A DNA stretch of 64,000 nucleotides from Paraburkholderia caffeinilytica. GTDB lineage: Bacteria > Pseudomonadota > Gammaproteobacteria > Burkholderiales > Burkholderiaceae. Location of the stretch: contig NZ_CP031466.1 in assembly GCF_003368325.1 (NCBI RefSeq), positions 3,555,048 to 3,619,047 of the forward strand. Reading direction: 5' to 3'. Shown one piece after another: positions 1-8,681 of this stretch (its first letter is position 1; each line of letters begins with the position of its first letter). A model generated the notes under the pieces. That model saw nothing but the letters and a program-made list of their open reading frames with translations. It searched no databases and had not been told where the DNA came from. The translations under genes were made by a program, and so were the position numbers.

Positions 1-1182
1 GGCCTCTTCGGAACCCGTCGTCGCGTTGCCCGCCGAGTACGAATGGGCGCCCACGCCCGCGAGTTGTCCGCCATCGACAATCAGATATTCGTCGCGAATC
101 GGCCGCTTGCCGAACCAGCACTCGAGAATTTCGCGTGTGCCGGCCGCGTATCGCGTCTGTGCCGACAAGGTCGTACCCGACGTGTGCGGCGTCATCCCCT
201 GATGCGGCATCGTGCGCCACGGATGATCGCGCGGTGCGGGTTGCGGGAACCACACATCGCCCGCGTAGCCGGCCAGTTGTCCGCTTTCGAGCGCGCGAAC
301 AATCGCGTCGCGGTCGCAGATCTTGCCGCGCGCCGTGTTGATGATGTACGCGCCGCGCTTCATCTTCGCGATCATTTTTTCGTCGAACAGATGTTCGGTT
401 TCCGGATGCAACGGACAGTTGATCGTCACGACATCGCATACCTTCACCATCGATTCGACGTCCGGATGCCAGATCGCACCCAGCTCGCGTTCCACCTCCG
501 CCGGCAGACGATGCCGGTCCGTGTAGTGAAGCTTGACGTCGAAAGCCTTGAGCCTGCGCAGCACCGCCGCGCCGATGCGCCCGGCTGCAACCGTGCCGAC
601 ATGCATGCCTTCGAGATCGTATGCCCGCTCGACGCAATCGGCGATATTCCAGCCGCCTTGCTTCACCCACTCGTGTGAAGGCAGATAGTTGCGGACCTGA
701 GAGAGGATCATCATCACCACGTGTTCCGCGACGCTGATGCTGTTGCAGTACGTCACCTCGGCGACCGTGATGCCGCGCTCGATCGCCGCTTGCAAATCGA
801 CGTGATCGGAGCCGATGCCGGCGGTCAACGCGAGCTTGAGCCTGGGTGCCTTGGCAATGCGTTCCGCCGTCAGATAGGCGGGCCAGAACGGCTGCGAAAT
901 GACGACCTCCGCATCGTGCAACTCACGTTCGAAAACCGAGTCCGGGCCGTCCTTGTCGGACGTGACGACCAGCGTATGTCCTTGCGACTCGAGAAAACGA
1001 CGCAGCCCCAGTTCGCCGGATACGCTGCCGAGCAGCTGCCCCGGCGTGAAATCGATCGCCTCGGGCGTCGGCGCTGTCTGACCGTCGTGATAGCGGGTGA
1101 TTGCCGGAATGTCGTCGCGTGCATACTTTTTCGGCATGCCGCCGACCGGGTCGTCATACAGTACACAAAGCACCTTGGCCAT
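1..1182 (-). CDS. fdh: NAD-dependent formate dehydrogenase (partial, C-terminus off window)
   Basis: The protein oxidises formate to CO2 with reduction of NAD+ and belongs to the D-2-hydroxyacid dehydrogenase superfamily; it is cytosolic. The frame is open from an ATG at 1182 (preceded by GGAGTGAG) to base 1 with no stop, giving 394 residues. The family is about 385-400 residues, so only a few residues are missing. Visible marks are the N-terminal MAKVLCVLYDDPVGGMP, the dinucleotide-binding GTVAAGRIG, the TARGKICDRDAI segment, and the catalytic region with Gln and His (WFPQPAP, TPHTSGTT). The C-terminal GSEEA is typical of Pseudomonas-type FDH. A LysR gene lies upstream on the same strand and may regulate it. 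Identification is firm. Confidence 0.95.
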   Translation of the reverse strand, partial: MAKVLCVLYDDPVGGMPKKYARDDIPAITRYHDGQTAPTPEAIDFTPGQLLGSVSGELGLRRFLESQGHTLVVTSDKDGPDSVFERELHDAEVVISQPFWPAYLTAERIAKAPRLKLALTAGIGSDHVDLQAAIERGITVAEVTYCNSISVAEHVVMMILSQVRNYLPSHEWVKQGGWNIADCVERAYDLEGMHVGTVAAGRIGAAVLRRLKAFDVKLHYTDRHRLPAEVERELGAIWHPDVESMVKVCDVVTINCPLHPETEHLFDEKMIAKMKRGAYIINTARGKICDRDAIVRALESGQLAGYAGDVWFPQPAPRDHPWRTMPHQGMTPHTSGTTLSAQTRYAAGTREILECWFGKRPIRDEYLIVDGGQLAGVGAHSYSAGNATTGSEEA

Positions 1183-1339
1183 GTTGTCTCACTCCACTCA
1201 ATGCAATAGTGATCCGGCGTCATGCATCTGCCGGGTGGATCGATGCGTGACATCGACCGGCACAGTGTCTGTGAGGGAAGCGGGCCCGGTCCAATCGTTT
1301 GGACGGATTGGCTGATAACCTGTGCTTATCAAGCGTCGT

Positions 1340-2269
1340 TCATTGCAACGCCGCGATATCCGCCTTCTGAAGCAATGCATCGAAGGACTGCTGCAGGTCG
1401 AGTCTTTCTGCGGCAGTCCACATGGCAGCCGCCAGCGGCGGCATCGACGGAGAATTGCGCGTGATCAGGCCAATCTCGCGCGTCAGTTCGGGTAACAACG
1501 GTGTTGCGTTGACGCTGGTCCGGGAGTCGAGCACGCTCAACAGGCTGTGCGGCAGGATGCTGTATAAGCCGGCGTGTTGCACGTTCGAATACAGCGCGAG
1601 CAACGAATCCGTTTCGAGTACGACGGTTGGCTGAACGCCGGCGCGGCGAAATGCAGCATTGATGACTTGCCGGTTCTGCATCGTGGTGCCCAGCAGGCAG
1701 AACGGCAGTTCGCCGAGCGCGTCCCAGCGGTTCAGAGCCGGGTTCGCGGGCGAGTCGGGAGGAGACAGCAGGAAGTAACGCTCGCGATACAGCGGCAGAA
1801 CGGCAAAACCGGCTTGTACGCGATCATCCAGATAGGTGAAGCCGATATCCAGTTCGTAGTCGTCCAGCTGGCGCAGGATGGTGTCGGCGCTCAGCGAGCG
1901 CGCGGCGTATCGGATCGCGGCGTGATCCGCCCGGCACGCTCCCAGCAGGAGGCCGACAATAGGCATCGTCGTCGGAATGACGCCGATGCGGATGGTGCCG
2001 GTCAACCGCACCTGGGCGGCCGACGCGTCCTGCCGCATGTGTTCGAGTGTCGCGAGCGTCTGACGGGCCCATCCGAGCACTCGCTCGCCTTCCTCGGTGA
2101 AGCCGATGAAGCGTCTGCCGCGTCTGACAATGACCAGGCCCAACTCCGCCTCGAGGCTTCGAATCGCCGAGGACAGCGCCGGTTGCGAAACATGGCTCAG
2201 CTCGGCAGCCTTGGCGAAATGCTGTTCCTGCGCAAGCGTAACCAGATAATGAAGTTGACGGATGAACAT
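1340..2269 (-). CDS. LysR-family transcriptional regulator
   Basis: This is a 309-residue DNA-binding regulator with an N-terminal winged HTH (MFIRQLHYLVTLAQEQHFAKAA, SQPALSSAIRSLEAELG) and a C-terminal periplasmic-binding-like effector domain. The start at 2269 is chosen because the typical LysR N-terminus begins there and CAGGGAGCG lies just upstream; the open frame extends further without conserved sequence. It is divergent from the M24 gene at 2479 and upstream of formate dehydrogenase on the same strand, so either could be its target. Two matching dyads lie in the divergent intergenic region. The effector is unknown. Confidence 0.9.
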   Translation of the reverse strand: MFIRQLHYLVTLAQEQHFAKAAELSHVSQPALSSAIRSLEAELGLVIVRRGRRFIGFTEEGERVLGWARQTLATLEHMRQDASAAQVRLTGTIRIGVIPTTMPIVGLLLGACRADHAAIRYAARSLSADTILRQLDDYELDIGFTYLDDRVQAGFAVLPLYRERYFLLSPPDSPANPALNRWDALGELPFCLLGTTMQNRQVINAAFRRAGVQPTVVLETDSLLALYSNVQHAGLYSILPHSLLSVLDSRTSVNATPLLPELTREIGLITRNSPSMPPLAAAMWTAAERLDLQQSFDALLQKADIAALQ

Positions 2270-2316
2270 GGCGCTCCCTGGATACCGGCAGATGCCGTTT
2301 GCACATGCCCGCCTCG

Positions 2317-2335
2317 TTATATCACATGGAATATA
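2317..2335. promoter_or_regulatory. Dyad TTATAT-N8-ATATA, candidate LysR operator 1
   Basis: TTATAT at 2317-2322 and ATATA at 2331-2335 form an inverted repeat with an 8-nt spacer, about 50 bp upstream of the LysR start codon. The same arms and spacer recur at 2445-2466. LysR proteins commonly bind two such sites in divergent promoters; the assignment is inferred. Confidence 0.5.
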
Positions 2336-2444
2336 GCGACTGCGTGTGCTCCGAGCGGACCGGCGCACGCCATTTCGCACGAAATGGCCGTCTCCACTAC
2401 GCACAATCGATAGAAACAGAACGTGGACACCGGCGCGTTCGATC

Positions 2445-2466
2445 GTTATATTCAGACGGATATAAC
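2445..2466. promoter_or_regulatory. Dyad GTTATAT-N8-ATATAAC, candidate LysR operator 2
   Basis: A perfect 7-bp inverted repeat with an 8-nt spacer ends directly before the ribosome binding site (GGAGAAG) of the M24 gene. Its geometry matches the dyad at 2317, with centres 129 bp apart. Binding here could block transcription or translation initiation of the M24 gene. Confidence 0.55.
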
Positions 2467-2478
2467 CGGAGAAGATGG

Positions 2479-3138
2479 ATGGAAGCAGCGGCGAAACAGG
2501 CGGTCGGAAGCAAATACGTGCTTGAGTCGATGAAATATGCGCAGGGCCGAACGTGGGCGGTGGTGGAGCGGCTGGCGCAGCGGGTCCAGCCCGGCATGCT
2601 CGAGTCGGAGGCGACGGCCGAATGCAAGAACGTATTGAACGAGTTGGGCATGGATCGTATCTGGCATCCGGTGCTGGTGCGCTTTGGCGAGAACACGCTG
2701 AAGACTTTCAAGCAGCGCTCGGATGGCGACCCACGACTCAAGGAAGACGATATATTCTTCGTCGACCTGGGCGTCGTCTGGGATCAGCATGAAGGCGATG
2801 CGGGCGCGACCTTCGTGGTCGGCCACGATGCGGAGATGAAGGCTTGTGCCGACGCGGCGAAGACCGTGTTCGACGAAGTGGAGCATCACTGGCGCTCGAC
2901 GCGTGCGGGAGGCAAAGCCCTGTATGACTTCGCGGCGCAGCGTGCAGCGGCGCTCGGATGGCGTTTGAATCTGGATATCAAGGGCCACCGTGTCAGCGAC
3001 TTTCCGCACGCGATCTACAAAGCGGGAGATCTTGGCGATTTTGCGGAGTGCCCGGATGCCGGCCTGTGGATTCTTGAAATCCAGCTCGCACATCCGACTC
3101 GGCCGTTCGGGGCGTTCTATGAGGACTTGCTGGTCTGA
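2479..3138 (+). CDS. M24-family metallopeptidase-like protein (aminopeptidase P fold)
   Basis: This 219-residue protein has the creatinase/methionine aminopeptidase (pita-bread) fold without the N-terminal domain of full aminopeptidase P. The metal-ligand series is visible: Asp in VVWDQHEGDAGATF (two Asp), His in KGHRVSDFPHA, and Glu in ECPDAGLWILEIQLA. The start at 2479 is in frame and follows GGAGAAG; another ATG at 2475 is out of frame. The substrate is not predictable from sequence; Xaa-Pro peptidase, creatinase-like amidinohydrolase or a non-peptidase role are all possible. It is divergent from the LysR gene, which probably controls it. Confidence 0.85.
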   Translation: MEAAAKQAVGSKYVLESMKYAQGRTWAVVERLAQRVQPGMLESEATAECKNVLNELGMDRIWHPVLVRFGENTLKTFKQRSDGDPRLKEDDIFFVDLGVVWDQHEGDAGATFVVGHDAEMKACADAAKTVFDEVEHHWRSTRAGGKALYDFAAQRAAALGWRLNLDIKGHRVSDFPHAIYKAGDLGDFAECPDAGLWILEIQLAHPTRPFGAFYEDLLV

Positions 3139-3160
3139 TTGCGCCAGTCAACCGTTACGC

Positions 3161-3212
3161 CGGCAAACGGCAAACGGCAAACGGCAAACGGCAAACGGCA
3201 AACGGCAAACGG
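3161..3212. repeat. Heptanucleotide tandem repeat (CGGCAAA) x7.4
   Basis: Seven perfect copies of CGGCAAA plus CGG lie in the short space between the convergent ends of the M24 gene (stop at 3138) and the sensor kinase (stop at 3225). The unit is not a multiple of three. It lies outside both coding regions, so length change would not shift either frame. Confidence 0.97.
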
Positions 3213-3224
3213 CCAGACGACCGG

Positions 3225-4718
3225 TCAGAGCGGGATGCCGGCGACAGCCGGCTTCTCGGTGGTCGGCAGTTCGAAACAGAATGCCGTGCCCGCTCCCGCG
3301 CGCTCGACGAGGCGTATCTGGCTGTGATGCAACTGCAGCATGCGTTGTACGATCAGCAGTCCGAGTCCGCCGCCGCGATGCGCGCCACCTGAGTTGAACG
3401 GACGTTCGAACAGCCCTTCGCGTTGCTCCATTGGAATGCCGGGACCGGTATCGCTAACGGTGACCGATACCTTGCCGTCCTTGTGCGCGAGATCGACATC
3501 GATCGATCCGTCGGCGGGCGTGTGGCGAATCGCGTTGTCGAGCAGGTTCGTCAGCACGCGCTCGATCATCCCCAGATCGGCGTAGACGGTCGGCAGGCGA
3601 GGGGGAAAGCCTGCGCGCAACCGGATGTTCCGCGCCTCCGCCGGTAACTCGAATTTCTGGAAGACATCCTGGACCAGATCGATCAGCGAGAATGGTTCCA
3701 GTGCGGGTTGCACGTTGCCGTGTTCGAGCCGCGCGAGTTCGAATAGCGCCTGCGCGAGCCGCCCGACCTTGACGCTCTGTGCAAGCGCAATCGCCAGATA
3801 GCGTTTGCGCTCCGTTTCGCCGAGTGTCTCGGACTTGAGCGACAGCGTCTCGAGGTAGCCGTGCAGCGAGGTCAGCGGCGTGCGCAGGTCGTGCGAAATA
3901 TTGGCGATCAACTCGCGCCGCTGCTGATCCTGGCGCGTCAGCGCACGCCACTGGTCGCCGATGCGGTTGGCCATTTGCGCGAAGGTCGCTTCGAGTACGC
4001 CGATCTCGTCGCGCCGTCCAGCAGGCGACGAGCGTGGCACTGCCGGCTGGGTGTCCGGCTCGCCATCGGCATCGAAACGGCGCATGGCGTCGGTGAGGCG
4101 ACGTAGCGGTCGCGTGATCAGGCCGAATGCCGTCAAGCCTGCAAGCAATCCCAGTAGCGCGACCAGCCCCATCGACCAGAGCGTGGTACGCAGCACCGAG
4201 CTGGCGGCCACGCGCGCGGCGAGCGCATCGTGTTCCTCGCCGAGCAGGACCACGTAGATATAACCGGACGGCGCTTGCCCGCTCAATTGCAGCGGCGCGG
4301 CGCTAAACACCTTCTTCCCGTCGACGCTGCGCGGATCGTCGCCGAGGATCGGCAACGCCTCACCGGCGACGAATTGGCGGATCGGCGCCAGATCCACCTG
4401 AGCGCGCTTGACGTGGCCCGCGGGGGCATCGTCGCCCTCGATGCGCCCCTGGTTGTCGAGCAGGTACACCTCGACGCTCGGATTCACCATCATCAACTGG
4501 CCGAACAGTTGGCGCACCGCGTCGGGCCGCAAACCGTTCGCGTCCATCAGCGTGGTGCGATGCGCGATATGGTTGGCGAGATCCTTCGACAGGCGCTGCA
4601 CCACTTCCTTTTCGTGCAGGTCGCTCGAACGGATCTGCAGCCATGCCGACGCGCCGCAGCACGCCAGCAGCAGCGCGGAGAAAACCAGCGAGAGCCGCTG
4701 GGTCAGCGTCAGGTTCAT
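3225..4718 (-). CDS. Two-component sensor histidine kinase
   Basis: This 497-residue membrane kinase has a first TM segment at about residues 8-28, a periplasmic sensor to about 177, a second TM at about 178-201, a HAMP domain to about 255, and HisKA with the phospho-acceptor His276 in ANISHDLRTPLTS. The ATPase domain has an N box (LTNLLDNAIRHT), G1 (VSDTGPGIP) and G2 (GGGLGLLIV). The start at 4718 (MNLTLTQRLS) overlaps the response regulator stop as ATGA, giving translational coupling. The longer open frame upstream is the response regulator in another frame. The stimulus is unknown; the adjacent divergent dipZ suggests envelope or redox stress, but this is only context. Confidence 0.93.
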   Translation of the reverse strand: MNLTLTQRLSLVFSALLLACCGASAWLQIRSSDLHEKEVVQRLSKDLANHIAHRTTLMDANGLRPDAVRQLFGQLMMVNPSVEVYLLDNQGRIEGDDAPAGHVKRAQVDLAPIRQFVAGEALPILGDDPRSVDGKKVFSAAPLQLSGQAPSGYIYVVLLGEEHDALAARVAASSVLRTTLWSMGLVALLGLLAGLTAFGLITRPLRRLTDAMRRFDADGEPDTQPAVPRSSPAGRRDEIGVLEATFAQMANRIGDQWRALTRQDQQRRELIANISHDLRTPLTSLHGYLETLSLKSETLGETERKRYLAIALAQSVKVGRLAQALFELARLEHGNVQPALEPFSLIDLVQDVFQKFELPAEARNIRLRAGFPPRLPTVYADLGMIERVLTNLLDNAIRHTPADGSIDVDLAHKDGKVSVTVSDTGPGIPMEQREGLFERPFNSGGAHRGGGLGLLIVQRMLQLHHSQIRLVERAGAGTAFCFELPTTEKPAVAGIPL

Positions 4719-5470
4719 GGCGTGTTCCCATGTGCGCCGGCGGGCGCGGGTCCATCGCCCGGCATGCCTGGCGTAGCCAGCTTGTAGCCGCGCCCCCACA
4801 CGGTCAGGATGCGCTCGGGCTGGGCGGGATCGGTCTCGATCTTTGCGCGCAGGCGGTTGATGTGGGTGTTGACGGTGTGTTCGTAGCCCTCGTGCTGGTA
4901 GCCCCACACGGCATTGAGCAGGTCCATCCGCGAGAACACTTTGCCGGGATGCTGCGCGAAGAAATACAGCAGGTCGAATTCACGCGGCGTCAGTTCAATC
5001 GGCTTGCCTTCGACTGCCGCTTCGCGCGCCAGCGGGTCGATCGTGAGGCCGGCGATCTGCAGGCTGCCCGCGTCGATGCGCGAGTCTTTCGCCATGGCTT
5101 CGACGCGCCGCAGCAAGGCCTTGACGCGTGCAACCAGTTCGAGCACCGAGAACGGCTTGGCCAGGTAGTCGTCGGCGCCGAGTTCGAGGCCGAGGATCCG
5201 GTGCACTTCGCTCGACCGTGCGCTGGTGATGATGATCGGCGTATAGCGCGTCATCGCGCGGGCGCGCCGGCAGATTTCCAGACCGTCGACGCCCGGCAGC
5301 ATCAGGTCGAGGATCAGCGCGTCCCAGCCGCCTTGCTCCAGCAGGCGCAGCCCTTCGCTGCCGTCGGCGCTGTGCACGACTTCGTAACGTTCATCGCGCA
5401 GATGCAGGCTCAGCACGTTGGCGATGTCGACGTCGTCTTCAACGATCAGGATGCGCTTCGGTTGGTCCAT
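4715..5470 (-). CDS. OmpR/PhoB-family response regulator
   Basis: This 251-residue regulator has a receiver domain with acidic residues EDD at 11-13, phospho-acceptor Asp55 (LILDLMLPG) and Lys105 (DDYLAKPFS). It is followed by an OmpR-type winged helix (LTPREFDLLYFFAQHPGKVFS; the HEGYEHTVNTHINRLRAK recognition region). The start at 5470 (MDQPKRILIVEDD) is where family homology begins; the frame is open 27 codons further. It is the first gene of the two-gene operon with the kinase at 3225-4718. Confidence 0.94.
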   Translation of the reverse strand: MDQPKRILIVEDDVDIANVLSLHLRDERYEVVHSADGSEGLRLLEQGGWDALILDLMLPGVDGLEICRRARAMTRYTPIIITSARSSEVHRILGLELGADDYLAKPFSVLELVARVKALLRRVEAMAKDSRIDAGSLQIAGLTIDPLAREAAVEGKPIELTPREFDLLYFFAQHPGKVFSRMDLLNAVWGYQHEGYEHTVNTHINRLRAKIETDPAQPERILTVWGRGYKLATPGMPGDGPAPAGAHGNTP

Positions 5471-5722
5471 GGAAGGCTGTAGCCGCGGGTAAGGGCGTGG
5501 TTCGGAGCGGTGGAAAGAATGCGCCCGCAAAAAAACGGGCCGTTGCGCCATTGTGCAAAATTTCCGGGCGGCGAGTTATCACATTTAATTTAACTTTTCG
5601 TGAGGACTTTGACACCCCCCGCGCCCTAGGATGTGGGCACTTTCCGCTCGCTTTCCGCTGATTCGCAGCGTACCCAAGCGCGTATCCACCCTAACCGACT
5701 TACAACAACGCCCGGAATCGAC

Positions 5723-7642
5723 ATGTTACTTATCGTTCTTGCCTATCTTGGCGGCGCTCTGACGATCCTCAGTCCCTGCATCCTGCCGGTGCTGCCATTT
5801 GTGTTCGCGCGCGCCGATCAGCCTTTTGTGCGTAGCGGGCTGCCCTTGCTTGCCGGCATGGCGCTGACGTTTGCCATCGTCGCGACTCTCGCCGCCGTGG
5901 GTGGCGGCTGGGTCACGCAGGCCAACCAGTATGGCCGCTGGCTCGCGATCGCCTTGCTCGCCGTCTTCGGACTGACGCTGCTGCTGCCGCGTTTCGCGGA
6001 TCATCTGATGCGCCCGCTGGTGAGCGCCGGCAATCGCCTGTCGAATTTCGCGCAGGGCGACGGTCAACAGGTTCGCGCGGGATCGTCCTTTCTGCTGGGC
6101 ATTGCCACCGGCTTGCTGTGGGCGCCGTGCGCCGGCCCGATTCTCGGCCTGGTGCTGACCGGTGCGGCATTGCGGGGCGCGAGCGTCGGCACCACGCTGT
6201 TGCTGGCGGCCTATGCGGCCGGCGCCGCGACTTCGCTTGCGGTGGCGCTGCTGATCGGTGGCCGGGTGTTCACGGCGATGAAACGCTCGCTCGGCGCGGG
6301 CGAGTGGATTCGCCGCGGGATCGGTGCGGCGATGCTGGCCGGCGTGGTGGCGATTGCGTTCGGGCTCGACACCGGCGTATTGGCGCGCGTATCGACCATC
6401 GCCACTGGCGGCATCGAACAGAAACTGGTCGACACGCTTTCGCCCGGTGCAACGCCGGCCAATCCGGCAGCGGGTAACAGGACCAACGCATCGGCCACCG
6501 CGCCGGCCACCGCGCCGGCCACCGCATCGGCCACCGCATCGGCCAACCCAGCGGCCAATGCATCAGGCAATGATGCTGCGATAACGGCCAACCCAGCCGC
6601 CGATGCAAGCGGCGCCGGTACGATGATGCGTGCCTCGCAAGGCGCACCAGGCGGCGCGGCTGCATTGCCCGTCGAAGGCGTGCTGCCGACCTTGAACGGC
6701 GCCGTCCAGTGGCTGAATTCACCGTCGCTGACGGTTCAGGACCTGCGCGGCAAAGTCGTGCTGGTCGATTTCTGGACGTACTCGTGCATCAACTGCCTGC
6801 GTTCGCTGCCGTACGTGAAAGCGTGGGCGCAGAAATACAAGGACCAGGGGCTCGTCGTCATCGGCGTGCATGCGCCGGAATTCGCGTTCGAACGCAATAT
6901 CGACAACGTGAAGAAGGCCGTCCACGACCTCGGCGTCGACTATCCCGTCGCGATCGACAACAACTACGCGATCTGGCGCGCGCTGAACAATCAGTACTGG
7001 CCGGCCCATTATTTCGTCGACGGCAAAGGGCAGATTCGCTATCACCATTTCGGCGAAGGCGACTACGCGGAATCCGAGAAGGTGATCCAGGAATTGCTGA
7101 CCGAGGCAGGGCATGCGAATGCGTCGAAGGTCGCAATCGGCATCGGCGGCACGGGCGCGCAAGGCGTGCAAGCAGCGGCCGACAACGCCGACATGCAGTC
7201 GCCGGAGACCTATATCGGATACGAGCGTGCCGAGAATTTCACGTCGCCTGGCGGCGCAGCGGAAGACAAGGTTCACACCTACACGGCGCCGTCACAGCCC
7301 GCCGTCAACGATTGGGGGCTGGCCGGCGCGTGGAATGTGGGCGCCGAACACGCGACGCTCGCGGCGGCATCCGGGCGCATCGTCTATCGCTTCCATGCGC
7401 GTGATCTGCATCTGGTGCTCGGTCCGGGCAAGGACGGCAAGCCGGTTCGCTTCCGCGTGAGCGTGGATGGCGCCGCACCGGGCGCGGCACATGGAACGGA
7501 CGTCGCCGCCGACGGCAGCGGCACGGTTACCGAGCAGCGTCTCTATCAACTCGTGCGGCAAACCGGCGATGTTGCGGATCACACGTTCTCGATCGAGTTT
7601 CTGGATCCGGGCGTGCAAGCGTACGCATTCACGTTTGGCTGA
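5723..7642 (+). CDS. dipZ: DipZ-type fusion of CcdA/DsbD membrane domain and thioredoxin domain
   Basis: The protein (639 residues) moves reducing power across the inner membrane to periplasmic thiols. Residues 1 to about 230 form a CcdA/DsbD-like set of TM helices with the paired redox cysteines Cys19 (SPCILP) and Cys136 (WAPCAGP). A low-complexity Ala/Thr/Asn linker follows. A TlpA-like thioredoxin domain carries C355-I-N-C358 (WTYSCINCLRSLP). The last ~150 residues are a beta-rich domain seen in mycobacterial DipZ-like proteins. The start at 5723 is chosen because the first TM helix begins there. It is divergent from the two-component operon. The physiological partner is unknown. Confidence 0.9.
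   Translation: MLLIVLAYLGGALTILSPCILPVLPFVFARADQPFVRSGLPLLAGMALTFAIVATLAAVGGGWVTQANQYGRWLAIALLAVFGLTLLLPRFADHLMRPLVSAGNRLSNFAQGDGQQVRAGSSFLLGIATGLLWAPCAGPILGLVLTGAALRGASVGTTLLLAAYAAGAATSLAVALLIGGRVFTAMKRSLGAGEWIRRGIGAAMLAGVVAIAFGLDTGVLARVSTIATGGIEQKLVDTLSPGATPANPAAGNRTNASATAPATAPATASATASANPAANASGNDAAITANPAADASGAGTMMRASQGAPGGAAALPVEGVLPTLNGAVQWLNSPSLTVQDLRGKVVLVDFWTYSCINCLRSLPYVKAWAQKYKDQGLVVIGVHAPEFAFERNIDNVKKAVHDLGVDYPVAIDNNYAIWRALNNQYWPAHYFVDGKGQIRYHHFGEGDYAESEKVIQELLTEAGHANASKVAIGIGGTGAQGVQAAADNADMQSPETYIGYERAENFTSPGGAAEDKVHTYTAPSQPAVNDWGLAGAWNVGAEHATLAAASGRIVYRFHARDLHLVLGPGKDGKPVRFRVSVDGAAPGAAHGTDVAADGSGTVTEQRLYQLVRQTGDVADHTFSIEFLDPGVQAYAFTFG
6493..6564. repeat. 12-bp tandem repeat in the dipZ linker
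   Basis: Six consecutive 12-bp units begin GGCCA; the first two are identical (GGCCACCGCGCC) and the next two are identical (GGCCACCGCATC). They encode the Ala/Thr/Pro-rich linker between the membrane and thioredoxin domains. The unit is in frame, so copy change would alter linker length only. Confidence 0.85.
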
Positions 7643-7693
7643 GTTTGGTTGCTGGTCGCGGGCGGTGTTGAAACTGCCGCGGTCACGATCGAG

Positions 7694-7718
7694 GGATGGC
7701 CGGGCAAGCCGGCCATCC
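7694..7718. terminator. Hairpin between convergent dipZ and AraC genes
   Basis: GGATGGCCGG (7694-7703) and CCGGCCATCC (7709-7718) form a perfect 10-bp stem with a 5-nt loop, followed by TTCTAAT on the plus strand. It sits between two convergent stop codons, so a bidirectional terminator is the natural reading, although the T tract is weak. Confidence 0.65.
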
Positions 7719-7724
7719 TTCTAA

Positions 7725-8558
7725 TCAAGCCTTCAACGGCAACCAGATTTCGAGTCCGCCCATGCCGCTGACGGGATCGAACTTCTCGTCATAGCGCTCG
7801 AAGTTCGGGGCATCGGCGGGAATATGTCCCGATGCCGGCAGCCACTGATTCCAGATCGTGTTCCAGGTGCGCCGCACGGTCGAGATGTGCTCGCGGTGGC
7901 TGAATACCGCGTAGCGTTGCGGGGCAATGCGCAAGCGGCCCAGTTCGGCAGGCAATGACGAGAAGTCGCTGACTTCGACGCCGCACAGATAGTCGATATT
8001 GCCGGCGTCGTCGGCGTTGTAGCAGACGCCATACGCGACGTTGCCGACCTGGCCTGGCACTCTGCCGAAGTAGTCGCCAAAGCGCTGCCACTGCGAGGGA
8101 ATCGCGGCGCAGGTTTCGCCTGTATAGCGCTCGCTCAGGCCCGCGACGAGAAACGGTTTGCCGTCTTCGAAACGCGGCGGTTCCAGATGCGTGAGAAGGG
8201 TTTCGTCCATTTTGATCGGCTCCACGATGGCAATGTTGTCGAGGTGACCACGCGCGCGAAGCGCTTCGGGCGTGAGTCCGAATTGCTCGCGAAACGCACG
8301 CGTGAATGCTTCGTGAGAGCCGTAGCCGGCGTCGATGGCGACCGTCAGGATATCGGGTGCACCGTCGGCGAGACGCCGTGCCGCTTCGCTCAGGCGGCGC
8401 GCGCGAACATAGCGCATCACCGAAAGCCCCGTAGCCGCGTCGAAAGCACGGGTCAGGTGAAAACGCGACACGCATCCACAGTGGGCGATGTCGTCGAGCG
8501 TCAACTCACGGGCAAAGTGGCTTTCGATAAACCAGAGCGCTTTTCCAACGGGGTTCAT
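7725..8558 (-). CDS. AraC-family regulator with GyrI-like effector domain
   Basis: The protein is about 277 residues. The N-terminal half has the two AraC HTH motifs (LTLDDIAHCGCVSRFHLTRAF; TVAIDAGYGSHEAFTRAFREQFG). The C-terminal half is a GyrI-like effector-binding domain (MDETLLTHLEPPRF, YGVCYNADDAGNIDY, YAVFSHREHISTVRRTWNTIW). This domain order is the Rob/multidrug-sensing type. The ATG at 8558 is preferred because GAGAG lies six bases upstream; an in-frame ATG at 8570 is the alternative. The MFS exporter gene lies upstream on the same strand and is a plausible target. Confidence 0.9.
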   Translation of the reverse strand: MNPVGKALWFIESHFARELTLDDIAHCGCVSRFHLTRAFDAATGLSVMRYVRARRLSEAARRLADGAPDILTVAIDAGYGSHEAFTRAFREQFGLTPEALRARGHLDNIAIVEPIKMDETLLTHLEPPRFEDGKPFLVAGLSERYTGETCAAIPSQWQRFGDYFGRVPGQVGNVAYGVCYNADDAGNIDYLCGVEVSDFSSLPAELGRLRIAPQRYAVFSHREHISTVRRTWNTIWNQWLPASGHIPADAPNFERYDEKFDPVSGMGGLEIWLPLKA

Positions 8559-8681
8559 TTCGGCTCTCATGTCAGCATGAAGCCAGCATAGCCAAGCGCG
8601 ATGCGGCGCATTTGATCGCGTTTGCGGTTTTGCGGATGGCGCTCGATTGATCGCGATCGGCCTGGTTTCAAGTGGAGCAGG

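Noticed and set aside
3161..3212. Heptamer repeats as a CRISPR-like array
   Set aside because: Repeat unit is 7 bp with no spacers and no cas genes; a simple tandem repeat.
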